In this document: piece by piece, positions 9,999-18,411 of the stretch
Numbering within the stretch: position 1 is the stretch's first letter
How the letters are laid out: the number at the start of each line of letters is the position of its first letter
Assembly: GCA_017473775.1 (NCBI GenBank)
Contig: JAFUJH010000001.1
Span: 1-64,000, forward strand
Length of the DNA stretch: 64,000 nt
From: Ruminococcus sp.
GTDB lineage: Bacteria > Bacillota > Clostridia > Oscillospirales > Acutalibacteraceae
Direction of reading: 5' to 3'
Position numbers and translations under genes: made by a program
Notes under the pieces: model-generated
Database searches by the model: none
The model's input: the letters and a program-made list of their open reading frames with translations, nothing else
What the model was told of the DNA's origin: nothing

Positions 9999-10790
9999 TC
10001 AGAACTTCCTGTTTGCTGAATAGTTGCCGCCTTGTGTTGGCTTTTTATCCCGTGGAATCTGACTTTTCTGAGCAGATGGTTGTGTATGTACACGCTCAGA
10101 CCTGGGTGTATATTCCCTGACCTGCTCATGATTTACTCTTTTTAAAGGAGCATCGCTTGAGTAAGAACCTGACTTTGAAGTAGACACAGGAGTAACATCT
10201 GTCACACCATCAATCTCTCCTGAATGTACCATATCAGACATTCTGAATGCCCGTGTTTTATCCACTGTCTCCGAGGAGGAAGATATATCCTCGTATACTC
10301 CTTTGAATGATGTAGTCTGAGTCTTAGGAATACTCCTTGTTCTTCCTGTAGGCTTATCTCCCCGTGAGGATGAACTAACAGGAACAGACAAATCTATATT
10401 AGAGGGAGTCTGCTCCATAAATCGTTTCAGAGGAGAAAACTCAATAAACAAAGGAGATACAAAGAAGAACACCGCAAAGGGTATCATCTCCCATAACATC
10501 CACTTGATTTCCTTACCTTTTCCGAAGAAAAGTGCCACAAGGAAACCAAACTTTCCATCATCATCAAAAGCATTCTGAATGCTTTTGGCTGATGTAAAAT
10601 AAAAAATCATTATAAATATAGCAACCATACTGCACAGAATAAGCAGAATCCATATATTTGAATTCTGAGTAATCTTTGAGGTTTTGTTGCAATGAGGACA
10701 ATCGTGCTCTGCATCTCCGTGCTCAAGCAGTCTTGTTTTATAGCTTATTTTTCTGGAGCAATAGGGACATTTCTGTTTATCTTTATCCAT
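9999..10790 (-). CDS. Zinc-ribbon membrane protein of unknown function in the recF-gyrB interval
   Basis: About 263 residues from the ATG at 10790, which has AGGAGG six bases upstream. The N-terminus holds CPYC and CPHC knuckles about 22 residues apart, a probable zinc ribbon. Two hydrophobic segments follow (IWILLILCSMVAIFIMIFYF and WEMIPFAVFFFVSPLFIEF), then a Ser/Thr/Arg-rich, probably disordered tail of about 140 residues ending NYSANRKF. I do not recognise a named family. Its place between remB and gyrB in an otherwise conserved replication cluster suggests cotranscription with them, but says little about its job. It could be a membrane-bound sensor or a general zinc-ribbon domain protein. 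Confidence 0.7.
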   Translation of the reverse strand: MDKDKQKCPYCSRKISYKTRLLEHGDAEHDCPHCNKTSKITQNSNIWILLILCSMVAIFIMIFYFTSAKSIQNAFDDDGKFGFLVALFFGKGKEIKWMLWEMIPFAVFFFVSPLFIEFSPLKRFMEQTPSNIDLSVPVSSSSRGDKPTGRTRSIPKTQTTSFKGVYEDISSSSETVDKTRAFRMSDMVHSGEIDGVTDVTPVSTSKSGSYSSDAPLKRVNHEQVREYTPRSERVHTQPSAQKSQIPRDKKPTQGGNYSANRKF

Positions 10791-10902
10791 ACTCATCCTC
10801 CTATTTTTTACCGTAAAAATCAAAATACAGAAATCCGATTTTTTTCGGAAATACTTTATCTAAAACTTTATTTAATTACATATAGAAATACATTGCAAAA
10901 AA

Positions 10903-11178
10903 TCAGGTAATAATCTGTGTACTCTGAGTTCTTCTGAGCAAGGTCTGAGAGCTGAGCGGACTTATATATACAATTTCTTTCTCTACTCCGTCCTTTAACT
11001 CTTTGCAGACAATGAAGGATTTTGGCAATTCATAGGAAACATTCACTACTCTGCCTTCCTTTTCTGCAACTGTCAGGAAGTCCCTTGACCATTTGGAAAC
11101 CGTGGATGTATCCATATCATAAATTCCTATAATATTCTTAACATCAACTACTGTCTCCTGACCAAGATGCAAGTACAT
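10903..11178 (-). CDS. remB: RemB-like extracellular matrix regulator (DUF370)
   Basis: A 91-residue protein with the start MYLHLGQETVVDVKNIIGIY, characteristic of the DUF370/RemA-RemB (YaaB) family, followed by SPLSSQTLLRR near the C-terminus. RemB sits between recF and gyrB in Bacillus, exactly as here. RemA-type relatives form octameric DNA-binding rings that activate biofilm and osmoprotection genes; the role of RemB is less clear. The start codon directly follows the recF stop, so translation is probably coupled. Confidence 0.88.
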   Translation of the reverse strand: MYLHLGQETVVDVKNIIGIYDMDTSTVSKWSRDFLTVAEKEGRVVNVSYELPKSFIVCKELKDGVEKEIVYISPLSSQTLLRRTQSTQIIT

Positions 11179-12273
11179 TTATTTAACCTCGCCTTTTTCT
11201 ATAATGAAGATTTTAGTATCTTCGTTCTCATATTCAGGAACCTCACACCCTGTGATAAAGGTCTGACATCCTCGGGTATTACTCAGCAGAAATTCCTGTC
11301 TGCTTTTATCAATTTCAGACAGTACATCATCAAGGAGCACCACAGGCGGCTCGTCAAAAAACTGCCACAGCATCTGAGCCTCGGCAAGCTTCAGAGAAAG
11401 AATTATACTCCTCTGCTGACCCTGAGACGCAAAAGTCTTTGCCTTGATTCCGTTTATAAGAAAATCCAAGTCATCTCTGTGAGGACCGCAGTTTGTACAG
11501 CTGAGCTTTATATCCTCACGCCTGCATCGCTCAAAGTTATCCCGAAGTTTCTCTGCAATCTGCTGCTCAGTATCATTAAACTCCACACCTGCAGAGCTTA
11601 TATATTCAATCTGTAATTCTTCTTTCCCGCCTGAGATTCCCTTGTGAAATTCCTGTGCAGAAAACTCAAGCTTTTTAAGGTACTCAAGTCTCTTAAAAAT
11701 TATCCTTGCTCCTAAGATAATCAGTGAATCATCCCAGATGCAGATAGTTTCCTCCAGCTCCGGATGCTTATAAATCTCTTTGAGCAAAGCATTACGCTGA
11801 AAAACAGTTCTGTTATACTTTGACAGCAACACTGCAAATTTTACATCCTGCTGACATATAGCTCCGTCAATAAACTTGCGTCTGAGTGACGGGCCGTTTT
11901 TAACAAGAGAAAGGTGTTCAGGTGAAAAAACAACTGCAGAGAAGCACTGGGATAAATACGCCGAGGAAGGCTTGACTACCTCATTTATTTTAACTTCTTT
12001 TTTATTGCCGAAAAATTTAATAGTAGCAGTCTGTTCTCTGCCTTGACTGAAAAAATCCATTGAAATCTCGGATTTTTTACTCTCAAAGCTTATAAGCTCA
12101 GACTCCTTTGCTCCGCGGAAAGAGTGACCTCCCGAAAACATCCATATCGCCTCAAGGAGATTAGTCTTACCCTGAGCGTTGTCTCCGTAAATTACATTGA
12201 CACCCTCACAGGGAAATATTTTATTGTCCTTGAGATTGCGAAAAGATGTGAATTCAAGAGCCTTAACTATCAA
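11179..12273 (-). CDS. recF: DNA replication and repair protein RecF
   Basis: The 364 residues are normal for RecF, an SMC-like ATPase that helps load RecA at gaps. Walker A is seen in [18 protein letters not shown], the ABC signature region in [19 protein letters not shown], and Walker B in [19 protein letters not shown]. Its start overlaps the S4-domain gene upstream by four bases, and its stop touches the start of remB. This is the standard dnaN/S4/recF/remB order of Firmicutes. Confidence 0.97.
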   Translation of the reverse strand: MIVKALEFTSFRNLKDNKIFPCEGVNVIYGDNAQGKTNLLEAIWMFSGGHSFRGAKESELISFESKKSEISMDFFSQGREQTATIKFFGNKKEVKINEVVKPSSAYLSQCFSAVVFSPEHLSLVKNGPSLRRKFIDGAICQQDVKFAVLLSKYNRTVFQRNALLKEIYKHPELEETICIWDDSLIILGARIIFKRLEYLKKLEFSAQEFHKGISGGKEELQIEYISSAGVEFNDTEQQIAEKLRDNFERCRREDIKLSCTNCGPHRDDLDFLINGIKAKTFASQGQQRSIILSLKLAEAQMLWQFFDEPPVVLLDDVLSEIDKSRQEFLLSNTRGCQTFITGCEVPEYENEDTKIFIIEKGEVK

Positions 12274-12488
12274 ACAACAGACACCTCTACAATTCTTTGT
12301 CCGTACTGAGCTTTATCTCCGTCTCTCATTTTCTTGCCTCGCATAGTACAAACTTCGCCGTTGACAAGGACCTGTCCGCTTTGGATAAGCACCTTAGCCT
12401 CGCCGCCTGTTTCTGCAAGACCGGAAAATTTAAGAAGGGAATCCAGCTTGATATATTCATCGTTAATCTTAATTATCTCAGATTTCAT
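12270..12488 (-). CDS. rlbA: S4-domain RNA-binding protein (YaaA/RlbA)
   Basis: A 72-residue protein with the S4 pattern [20 protein letters not shown] followed by [13 protein letters not shown]. This is the small ribosome-linked S4 protein always found between dnaN and recF in Bacillales and Clostridia. It overlaps the 3' end of dnaN by 11 bases and the start of recF by four, so it is translationally coupled to both. Binding to rRNA or tRNA is inferred from the domain. Confidence 0.9.
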   Translation of the reverse strand: MKSEIIKINDEYIKLDSLLKFSGLAETGGEAKVLIQSGQVLVNGEVCTMRGKKMRDGDKAQYGQRIVEVSVV

Positions 12489-13584
12489 CGTTAAGCCTCA
12501 TAGGAACAACTAAGAACAGGAAGGATTCTCCCTGAACGGGTTTTACAATCATAGGTGAAAGGCTGCCGTTGAGTACCAGCATAACCTCGTCACACTCGGT
12601 ATTTCTCAGTGCATCCAGAAGGTATCTGTTATTAAAGCCAATCACTACATCCTTACCGATAGTGGAAACAGGAATTTCATCTGAAGCTCTGCCCACTGCT
12701 GTACGGCAGGAAAGCTTAATCTCATTCTGTGTAATAGAGAAACGCACGGGGCTCTGTACTCTCTCACTTGTAATAAGAGCCATACGGTCTACTGCATTTA
12801 TCAGATGTCTTGTGTTGATTCTGATAACTGTCTCCTCTGACTTAGGTACAGTTGTACGATAATCAAGGAAGTTACCCTCGATAATTCTGGATACAATTGA
12901 GTATGTATCTACATTAAAGGTAACATGACGCTGACCCACGATAATTGTGATTTCCTTTTCGTCATCATTGATAAGCTTGAGTATTTCGCTCTGCATCTTA
13001 CCGGGAACAATGAACTTATTATCGGAATCGCAATCAATATCCTCCCGTCTGATTGCCATACGATAGCCGTCAATTGAGATAATTCTCATTACCTTATCTT
13101 TAATCTCAAAGAGAGAGCCTGTGTAGATGGGTTTATTGATATTGTCAGAAACAGCATACAGTGTCTGCTTAATCATATTCTTGAGTACGCCTGCGTTGAT
13201 TCTGATTTCGTCCTGAGCCTCAAACTTAGGCATCTCGGGATAATCCATTGAGGAAATACCGACAATCTGGTAGGATGCGTTACCGCTCTGGATGTAGATA
13301 ATCATACGCTCGTCAGTCTCAAAGGTAACGATTTCCTCGGGGAGCTTCCTGACAATATCCGAGAAAAGCTTTGCACCTACTACGATTTCACCCTCAACAG
13401 AAACTGTAGCCTCAATGGTAGTGGTGATAGCAAGCTCAAGGTCATAGCCTGAGAGTGTAAGTGTATTGTCGTATGCTTTTATGAGGATACCCTCAAGTGC
13501 AGGCAGAGTTGCTTTTGTAGAAACAGCTCTGGAAACATTCTGTACTGCCTGTACAATATCAGATCTCATTACTGTAAACTTCAT
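12478..13584 (-). CDS. dnaN: DNA polymerase III beta sliding clamp
   Basis: The 368 residues match the three-domain clamp that tethers replicative polymerase to DNA. The start [20 protein letters not shown], the central [10 protein letters not shown] and the C-terminal [20 protein letters not shown] are typical. It begins with an ATG after an AGAAAGGA site and is followed without a gap by the S4-domain gene. A long spacer of about 320 bases separates it from dnaA, which is common for clusters near the origin. Confidence 0.98.
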   Translation of the reverse strand: MKFTVMRSDIVQAVQNVSRAVSTKATLPALEGILIKAYDNTLTLSGYDLELAITTTIEATVSVEGEIVVGAKLFSDIVRKLPEEIVTFETDERMIIYIQSGNASYQIVGISSMDYPEMPKFEAQDEIRINAGVLKNMIKQTLYAVSDNINKPIYTGSLFEIKDKVMRIISIDGYRMAIRREDIDCDSDNKFIVPGKMQSEILKLINDDEKEITIIVGQRHVTFNVDTYSIVSRIIEGNFLDYRTTVPKSEETVIRINTRHLINAVDRMALITSERVQSPVRFSITQNEIKLSCRTAVGRASDEIPVSTIGKDVVIGFNNRYLLDALRNTECDEVMLVLNGSLSPMIVKPVQGESFLFLVVPMRLNDEI

Positions 13585-13905
13585 TTCGCAAAAAATCCTT
13601 TCTGAAAGAAATTATAAAGAAATGTATTAATAAAATTGTTGTAAGTTGTTGGGGCTGTGAAATTGTCAAAAAGCTATCTTAGCAAAGTATTCATGGGAAA
13701 TATTTCTCCGAATACAGATTGATGAAAACTTTTTATTTTTTCACATTGGTATTTCCGCGGAAATTAAAATATGGAAATGTTAAAAACTCCAATGTTAATG
13801 TTGGTGAATTTGTTGAAAACTTTTTGTTCAGTAAATCAGATGTGGCACTCAAAAACAAAGGCTGAGCAACTCAGTACTTCGGTGTCACGCCTCGGTGAAC
13901 TTTGG
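13585..13905. other. dnaA-dnaN intergenic region, possible second part of the origin
   Basis: 321 AT-rich bases without an ORF. In Bacillus this gap carries DnaA boxes and the unwinding element. Here I find no site matching TTATCCACA; the closest is TGTTGAAAA at 13811-13819 (reverse TTTTCAACA, two mismatches). A small inverted repeat, CTGAG-CAA-CTCAG, lies near 13861-13873. An origin role is positional inference only. Confidence 0.4.
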
Positions 13906-15222
13906 TTATGACTCTCTGATATTTTTCATAATATCTTCCACTGTTTCTCTCAGCGCGGGTTCAGTCTGCATTCTCTTGTCAACCTGCTTAGTAGTATAAA
14001 CAATGGTGGAATGATGCAGATTACCGAAAATTTTGCCGATTTCTGCCATAGAAAGACCTGTTATCTCTCTGATTATATATATAGCAATGTGTCGGGGATT
14101 GTTGATAGATGCCTGGCGGCTTTTCTTTGAGCGGATATCCTCAGATGAAACGCCGAAGGTACGGGCAACTTCATCAATAATTTTTGTAACTGTCTGCTCA
14201 GGAGTACTGTCATTGTTGAGAATATCGGATATAGCCTCGGCAACCACAGCCTGAGTAATCTTCTCGTTATTGAGCAGGTATCTTGCCTTGAGCTTCTTGA
14301 CAACTCCCTCAAGCTGACGGACATTGGTTTTAATCTTCTGAGCAATGAAAACTATAAGCTCATCAGCAACAGGTACCTCAAGAATGTCAGCCTTCTTCTT
14401 GATAATTGCGATTCTTGTTTCAAGGTCCGGGGGCTGAAGGTCAGCAATAAGTCCTGACTCAAAGCGTGAACGAAGTCGTTCATCAAGAATCTTCATATCC
14501 TTGGGAGGACGGTCAGAAATAAGAACTATCTGCTTGTGGTCCTCATAAAGTGCATTGAATGTATGGAAGAACTCCTCCTGTGTACTGTTCTTACCTGCTA
14601 TGAACTGAACATCATCCACAAGGAGTACATCTGCGTGTCTGTACTTCTGCTTGAACTCAGCAGTGGTAGCGTTACTGATAGCTTGTACCAGCTCGTTAAT
14701 GAACTCGTCGCCCTTGGCGTACTGGATTCTCATATCAGGATTATTCTTTTTAATTGCATTACCGATTGCATACAGCAGGTGGGTTTTACCAAGTCCAGAG
14801 CTGCCGTAGATAAGCAGTGGGTTATAGGCATCCGCAGGCTTTGCGGCAACTGCCATTGCAGCCGCGTGAGCAAAGGTGTTGGATGGACCTACGATAAAGT
14901 TTGAGAATGTGTAATCGTAGATTGAGCCTGCGTCCTTTGCACTGTCCTCGGGAACAGTGGTCTTTTTATCCTCAGGGGTAATCAGGCACAGCTCAAAGGT
15001 AGTGCCGAATATTTCTCTGAATGCATCGTCAAGCAGTGTTATGTAGCATCTTTCAATTGTATCCTTGTGAAAATCATTGGGGACAAGAAGTGTTGCTTTG
15101 CCTGTTTTGAAATCAAGGTCTATAGGTTCAATACGGCTTATCCACATTTTGTACGCTACATCGGTTATTTTGGTTTTGCAGTATTCGCAGATGACGCCCC
15201 ATGCGTCGCTGAAAGATTCCAT
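13906..15222 (-). CDS. dnaA: Chromosomal replication initiator DnaA
   Basis: The 438 residues cover all four domains. DnaA opens the origin and loads the helicase. Walker A GSSGLGKTHLLYAIGN and Walker B VLLVDDVQFIAGK in the AAA+ domain are intact, as is DERLRSRFESGLI (sensor/arginine-finger region). The domain IV DNA-binding signature, usually GGRDHTT, reads GNLHHST (residues 400-406), and the basic-loop segment usually ending PRQ reads INNPRH. The residues that read the DnaA box have therefore diverged (see findings). The ATG has AGGAGGT six bases upstream. The gene is divergent from rpmH. Confidence 0.98.
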   Translation of the reverse strand: MESFSDAWGVICEYCKTKITDVAYKMWISRIEPIDLDFKTGKATLLVPNDFHKDTIERCYITLLDDAFREIFGTTFELCLITPEDKKTTVPEDSAKDAGSIYDYTFSNFIVGPSNTFAHAAAMAVAAKPADAYNPLLIYGSSGLGKTHLLYAIGNAIKKNNPDMRIQYAKGDEFINELVQAISNATTAEFKQKYRHADVLLVDDVQFIAGKNSTQEEFFHTFNALYEDHKQIVLISDRPPKDMKILDERLRSRFESGLIADLQPPDLETRIAIIKKKADILEVPVADELIVFIAQKIKTNVRQLEGVVKKLKARYLLNNEKITQAVVAEAISDILNNDSTPEQTVTKIIDEVARTFGVSSEDIRSKKSRQASINNPRHIAIYIIREITGLSMAEIGKIFGNLHHSTIVYTTKQVDKRMQTEPALRETVEDIMKNIRES

Positions 15223-15693
15223 CTCTGTACCTCCTTAGTATTTCTTCTGTCTTTGAATATAATTTCCCTTGTGTCCTGAAAAACAGTACGGATTAATACT
15301 CCGTATAAGTGAAGAAAAATCCACTCTTTTTTGTCAAAATAAATGCGTGTAAAAAGGACACTTAATCTGAAAAGACAACCTTTCACATTTACCATTTTAT
15401 TTTACCAAAAACAAGCTGTGATTGCAATGCTTTTTTATCACTTATTTTTTGTATTTATAATGTATTTATTACTATTTATATTATATCCTCATTTGTGAGT
15501 ATTTTTTATATCTGCAATTTGTGGTGTGAACTTAGCTTAAATACAAGATATAGTGTCGATTTTGAAATAATTTTTTCAGCAAAAAAATAAAATTCTGAAA
15601 AGTCAAAAAAATTAGAAAATTTTTATTGACTATAGAGAAAAATTCAAGTATAATGCTATATTGCAAGGTTATGTATCCGAAAGGAGGATTAAT
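15223..15693. other. dnaA-rpmH divergent intergenic region, expected oriC position
   Basis: About 470 very AT-rich bases between the divergent dnaA and rpmH genes. All replication genes to the left run minus and the rpmH-to-parB set to the right runs plus, which places the expected origin here. I found no perfect or one-mismatch TTATCCACA site inside the gap. It holds the rpmH promoter and AT tracts that could unwind (about 15430-15500 and 15550-15625). Origin function is inferred from gene order alone. Confidence 0.5.
15626..15654 (+). promoter_or_regulatory. rpmH promoter
   Basis: TTGACT (15626-15631), a 17-base spacer and TATAAT (15649-15654), 40 bases before the rpmH start: a near-consensus sigma-A promoter. 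Confidence 0.8.
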
Positions 15694-15828
15694 ATGCTCA
15701 GAACATATCAACCCAAGAAGCTCCACAGAAAGAAGGAGCATGGCTTCAGAAAGAGAATGTCCGACAAAAACGGACGCAAGGTTCTTGCTCGCAGAAGAGC
15801 AAAAGGCAGAAAGAGACTTTCTTACTAA
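15694..15828 (+). CDS. rpmH: Ribosomal protein bL34
   Basis: A 44-residue, very basic protein starting [20 protein letters not shown] and ending AKGRKRLSY, the universal L34 pattern of the large subunit. GGAGG lies 6 bases before the ATG. It is first in the rpmH-rnpA-yidD-yidC-jag-mnmE-mnmG-rsmG run conserved at bacterial origins. A hairpin between it and rnpA probably lowers expression of the downstream genes. Confidence 0.97.
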   Translation: MLRTYQPKKLHRKKEHGFRKRMSDKNGRKVLARRRAKGRKRLSY

Positions 15829-15861
15829 TTATTAAGGATAGTTCTTGGCTAACTAAAAGTG

Positions 15862-15892
15862 AGGACCACGGTTTAAGTGGTCTTTCTTTTTA
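15862..15892 (+). terminator. Terminator/attenuator between rpmH and rnpA
   Basis: Stem AGGACCAC (15862-15869) with GTGGTCTT (15877-15884), then TCTTTTTAT. Partial read-through would explain high L34 and low RnpA output from one promoter. Confidence 0.7.
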
Positions 15893-15938
15893 TCAGTCAG
15901 AGTCCGACCTTTACCCACAAAGTAATCAGGTGGTTTGA

Positions 15939-16283
15939 ATGAGTGATATCATCACTTTGAAAGAAAACAGGGAGTTCAGGCGTGCGTACAGCCGCGGTCG
16001 GTCGTATGTATCGCCTGACCTGGTAACCTACATTGTAAAAAATAATACAAATAACCTGCGTATCGGAATCACCACAGGTAAAAAGATCGGAAAGGCTGTG
16101 GAGCGTAACCGCTCCAGGCGTATTATCAGGGCAGCCTTCAATGAGCTGAGGGACTCTTTGCGTCCCGGATATGACATTGTATTTGTTGCAAGGGGCAAGA
16201 CCCCTTATAGAAAAAGCACCCAGATTCTTACCAGTATGAAGAAGCATTTCAAGGATGCTAAGCTGCTGGAGGCTAAGGGATGA
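15939..16283 (+). CDS. rnpA: Ribonuclease P protein component
   Basis: The 114 residues match the small basic protein cofactor that aids the RNase P RNA in 5' tRNA processing. The start region [20 protein letters not shown] and the signature [15 protein letters not shown] (RNR motif) are clear. Its stop overlaps the yidD start (ATGA). A hairpin separates it from rpmH. Confidence 0.96.
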   Translation: MSDIITLKENREFRRAYSRGRSYVSPDLVTYIVKNNTNNLRIGITTGKKIGKAVERNRSRRIIRAAFNELRDSLRPGYDIVFVARGKTPYRKSTQILTSMKKHFKDAKLLEAKG

Positions 16284-16507
16284 AGAAGCTGTTCCTTAAA
16301 TTAATACGGTTTTATCAGACAAAAATTTCTCCACACACACCGCCTGCCTGCAAGTATTACCCTACCTGCTCGCAGTACGGATATGAATCAATCGAACGAT
16401 TCGGAGTATTAAAGGGCTCTGCTCTTGCTATATGGAGAATACTGCGGTGCAACCCCTTCTCCAAAGGCGGGTATGACCCCGTCCCGCAGAAAAAACAAAA
16501 GAGATGA
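16280..16507 (+). CDS. yidD: Membrane protein insertion efficiency factor YidD
   Basis: The 75 residues show the family block: [32 protein letters not shown], and [12 protein letters not shown] at the C-terminus. YidD is a small membrane-associated factor helping YidC and Sec insert inner-membrane proteins. It overlaps rnpA by four bases and lies directly before yidC, as in most bacteria. Confidence 0.95.
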   Translation: MKKLFLKLIRFYQTKISPHTPPACKYYPTCSQYGYESIERFGVLKGSALAIWRILRCNPFSKGGYDPVPQKKQKR

Positions 16508-16523
16508 AAGAAAGGTTAAGCTT

Positions 16524-17438
16524 ATGGAATTTATCGGAGGCATCTTCGGTTATATACTCTGGGCTGCTTACCAGTTAGTGCATAACTACGCATTTGCTAT
16601 CTTAATCTTTACAATTATCGCGAAGCTGATATTATTTCCTTCTTCTATCAAACAGCAGAAGACTATGGCCGGTAACGCCAGAATGCAGGCAAAAATGGCT
16701 GAACTTCGCGAAAAGTACGCTAACAACAGAGAAAAGCTTAACGAAGAAACCCAGAAACTCTACGAAAAAGAGGGTGTCAGCCCTTACTCAGGCTGTCTGA
16801 CATCACTGCTGCCAATGTTTATTATGATTGGCGTTTTCTACAGTGTTGCTTATCCTCTTACAAACACACTTCATCTGGACAGTGCTATGGTAGAGCAGGC
16901 TAAGAATGTCCTGGTATCTATCCCCGGACTTAATATCAGTGCTTCTGCTATGTACGGCGGACAGATTGATATTATGAGATACTTCACAAGTTTTGAGTGT
17001 ATTCAGGCTTGCTTTGAAGGCGGCAAGGTTTCAATTGCTGAAATTTCCGACTTCTGTGCATCCTTTAACTTCTCAGGTATTAACCTGCTTGAAACACCCT
17101 CAAAGCTGGGATTTTCATGGTATCTTTTAATTCCTGTTCTTTGTTTTGTAACATCTGTGGCATCACAGCTTATTATGCAGAAATTGAATGGTACAGGCGG
17201 CGGACAGCAGCAGGGATGTATGAAGGCTATGATTCTTATGCTTCCCTTGTTCTCGGCATATCTTGCATATACTGTGCCTGCAGCTGTAGGTTTCTATTGG
17301 ATTTGTTCAACTGTACTGGGTTTTGTACAGTCCCTGGTCCTCCACTATTTCTTCGGACCCGGAATGATGGTCGCTCGTTCAGAAGCGGCTCGCGTTGCCC
17401 TGCTTGAAAAGCAGGAGGCAGCAGTAAAGCGTATCTGA
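16524..17438 (+). CDS. yidC: Membrane protein insertase YidC/OxaA
   Basis: About 304 residues, the short Gram-positive form without the large periplasmic domain. Helices are seen at the N-terminus (GYILWAAYQLVHNYAFAILI), near LTSLLPMFIMIGVFYSVAY, at LIPVLCFVTSVASQLI and in the C-terminal half (AYLAYTVPAAVGFYWICS). Between helices 1 and 2 lies the cytoplasmic coiled segment MQAKMAELREKYANNREKLN typical of the family. I chose the ATG at 16524, after GAAAGG, over a longer frame overlapping yidD. The protein inserts and folds membrane proteins with or without Sec. Confidence 0.95.
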   Translation: MEFIGGIFGYILWAAYQLVHNYAFAILIFTIIAKLILFPSSIKQQKTMAGNARMQAKMAELREKYANNREKLNEETQKLYEKEGVSPYSGCLTSLLPMFIMIGVFYSVAYPLTNTLHLDSAMVEQAKNVLVSIPGLNISASAMYGGQIDIMRYFTSFECIQACFEGGKVSIAEISDFCASFNFSGINLLETPSKLGFSWYLLIPVLCFVTSVASQLIMQKLNGTGGGQQQGCMKAMILMLPLFSAYLAYTVPAAVGFYWICSTVLGFVQSLVLHYFFGPGMMVARSEAARVALLEKQEAAVKRI

Positions 17439-17514
17439 TTTAAAGTAAGCTTTACAGATTAAACTGAAATTAACTACTTTTTTATAACACAAAAGAATAC
17501 AAGAAGGTGACATC

Positions 17515-18306
17515 TTGATTAGAGAAGCTATCGGTGTAGGTGATACCGAGGTTGCTGCACAGGAAGACGCTTGCAGACAGCTCGGAGTTGAAACCTACGA
17601 AGCAGAATTTGAAATTATCCAGAGAGCCGAAAAGAAGGTTCTCGGTTTGTTTGGCGGATGTCCTGCCAAGGTCAGAGCTTTTATCAGAGAAACTCCTGCT
17701 GATGTTGCTCAGAACTTCCTCAAGGATGTGCTTGAGGCAATGGGTCTTGAGGGTATCACTCTCAGTGCTACAGAGTCTGAAGAAGGCGGAGTTGTAATCA
17801 ACCTTGAGGGTGAGGATGTAGGCTCTGTTATCGGCAGACGCGGTGAGACTCTGGATGCACTCCAGTACCTTACAGGTCTGGTTGCAAACCATGTTGAGAA
17901 TTCTTATTATAAAGTAACAATCAACACAGGCGACTACCGTGAAAAGAGAGAAAAAACTCTGGAGAGTCTCGGCAGAAAGCTGGCTTTCAAGGCTGTAAAG
18001 ACAGGTTATAAGACAAGTCTTGAGCCTATGAATCCTTATGAGAGAAGAATTATTCACACTGCTGTTCAGAAGGTCAATGGAGCTACCTCTTGGAGCGAAG
18101 GCGAAAATATGAACAGACATGTAGTTATCGGTCCTGACCCCAAGGCACCTCGTGCTAATCGCGGCGGCAGAGGCAGAGGCAAGGGCGGCTATGACAGACG
18201 CCCCAGACGAAGCTACGACAGTGCTCAGAGTAATGAGGATACACCCAAGCGTGCTCCTATCAATGAGGGCGAGGGTGCTGCACTCTACGGCAGAATCGAC
18301 AAGTAA
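17515..18306 (+). CDS. jag: RNA-binding protein Jag/KhpB
   Basis: 263 residues from a TTG start with AAGAAGGTGA just upstream. The Jag-N domain (residues 1-60, ending FGGCPAKVRAF) is followed by a KH domain (GEDVGSVIGRRGETLDALQY), an R3H domain (LEPMNPYERRIIHTAVQ) and a C-terminal Arg/Gly-rich tail (GRGRGKGGYDRRPRR). KhpB with KhpA binds many transcripts and affects cell elongation and division in Gram-positives. It sits between yidC and mnmE as usual and is followed by a terminator. Confidence 0.95.
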   Translation: MIREAIGVGDTEVAAQEDACRQLGVETYEAEFEIIQRAEKKVLGLFGGCPAKVRAFIRETPADVAQNFLKDVLEAMGLEGITLSATESEEGGVVINLEGEDVGSVIGRRGETLDALQYLTGLVANHVENSYYKVTINTGDYREKREKTLESLGRKLAFKAVKTGYKTSLEPMNPYERRIIHTAVQKVNGATSWSEGENMNRHVVIGPDPKAPRANRGGRGRGKGGYDRRPRRSYDSAQSNEDTPKRAPINEGEGAALYGRIDK

Positions 18307-18336
18307 TAAACGGCGGACAAGCTCGCCGATACTAAG

Positions 18337-18369
18337 CAGGGCGGCAGTAGCTGCCCTGTTTCTTTTTTA
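18337..18369 (+). terminator. Terminator after jag
   Basis: CAGGGC (18337-18342) pairs with GCCCTG (18353-18358), followed by TTTCTTTTTTAT. Confidence 0.75.
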
Positions 18370-18411
18370 TAAAATTTCAACCCATCAGGACCACATCAGG
18401 ACGGTGATTTT

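Noticed and set aside
15138..15146. Perfect DnaA box TTATCCACA
   Set aside because: It is inside dnaA and encodes the conserved MWIS residues, so the match may be due to coding; a single site does not make an origin.
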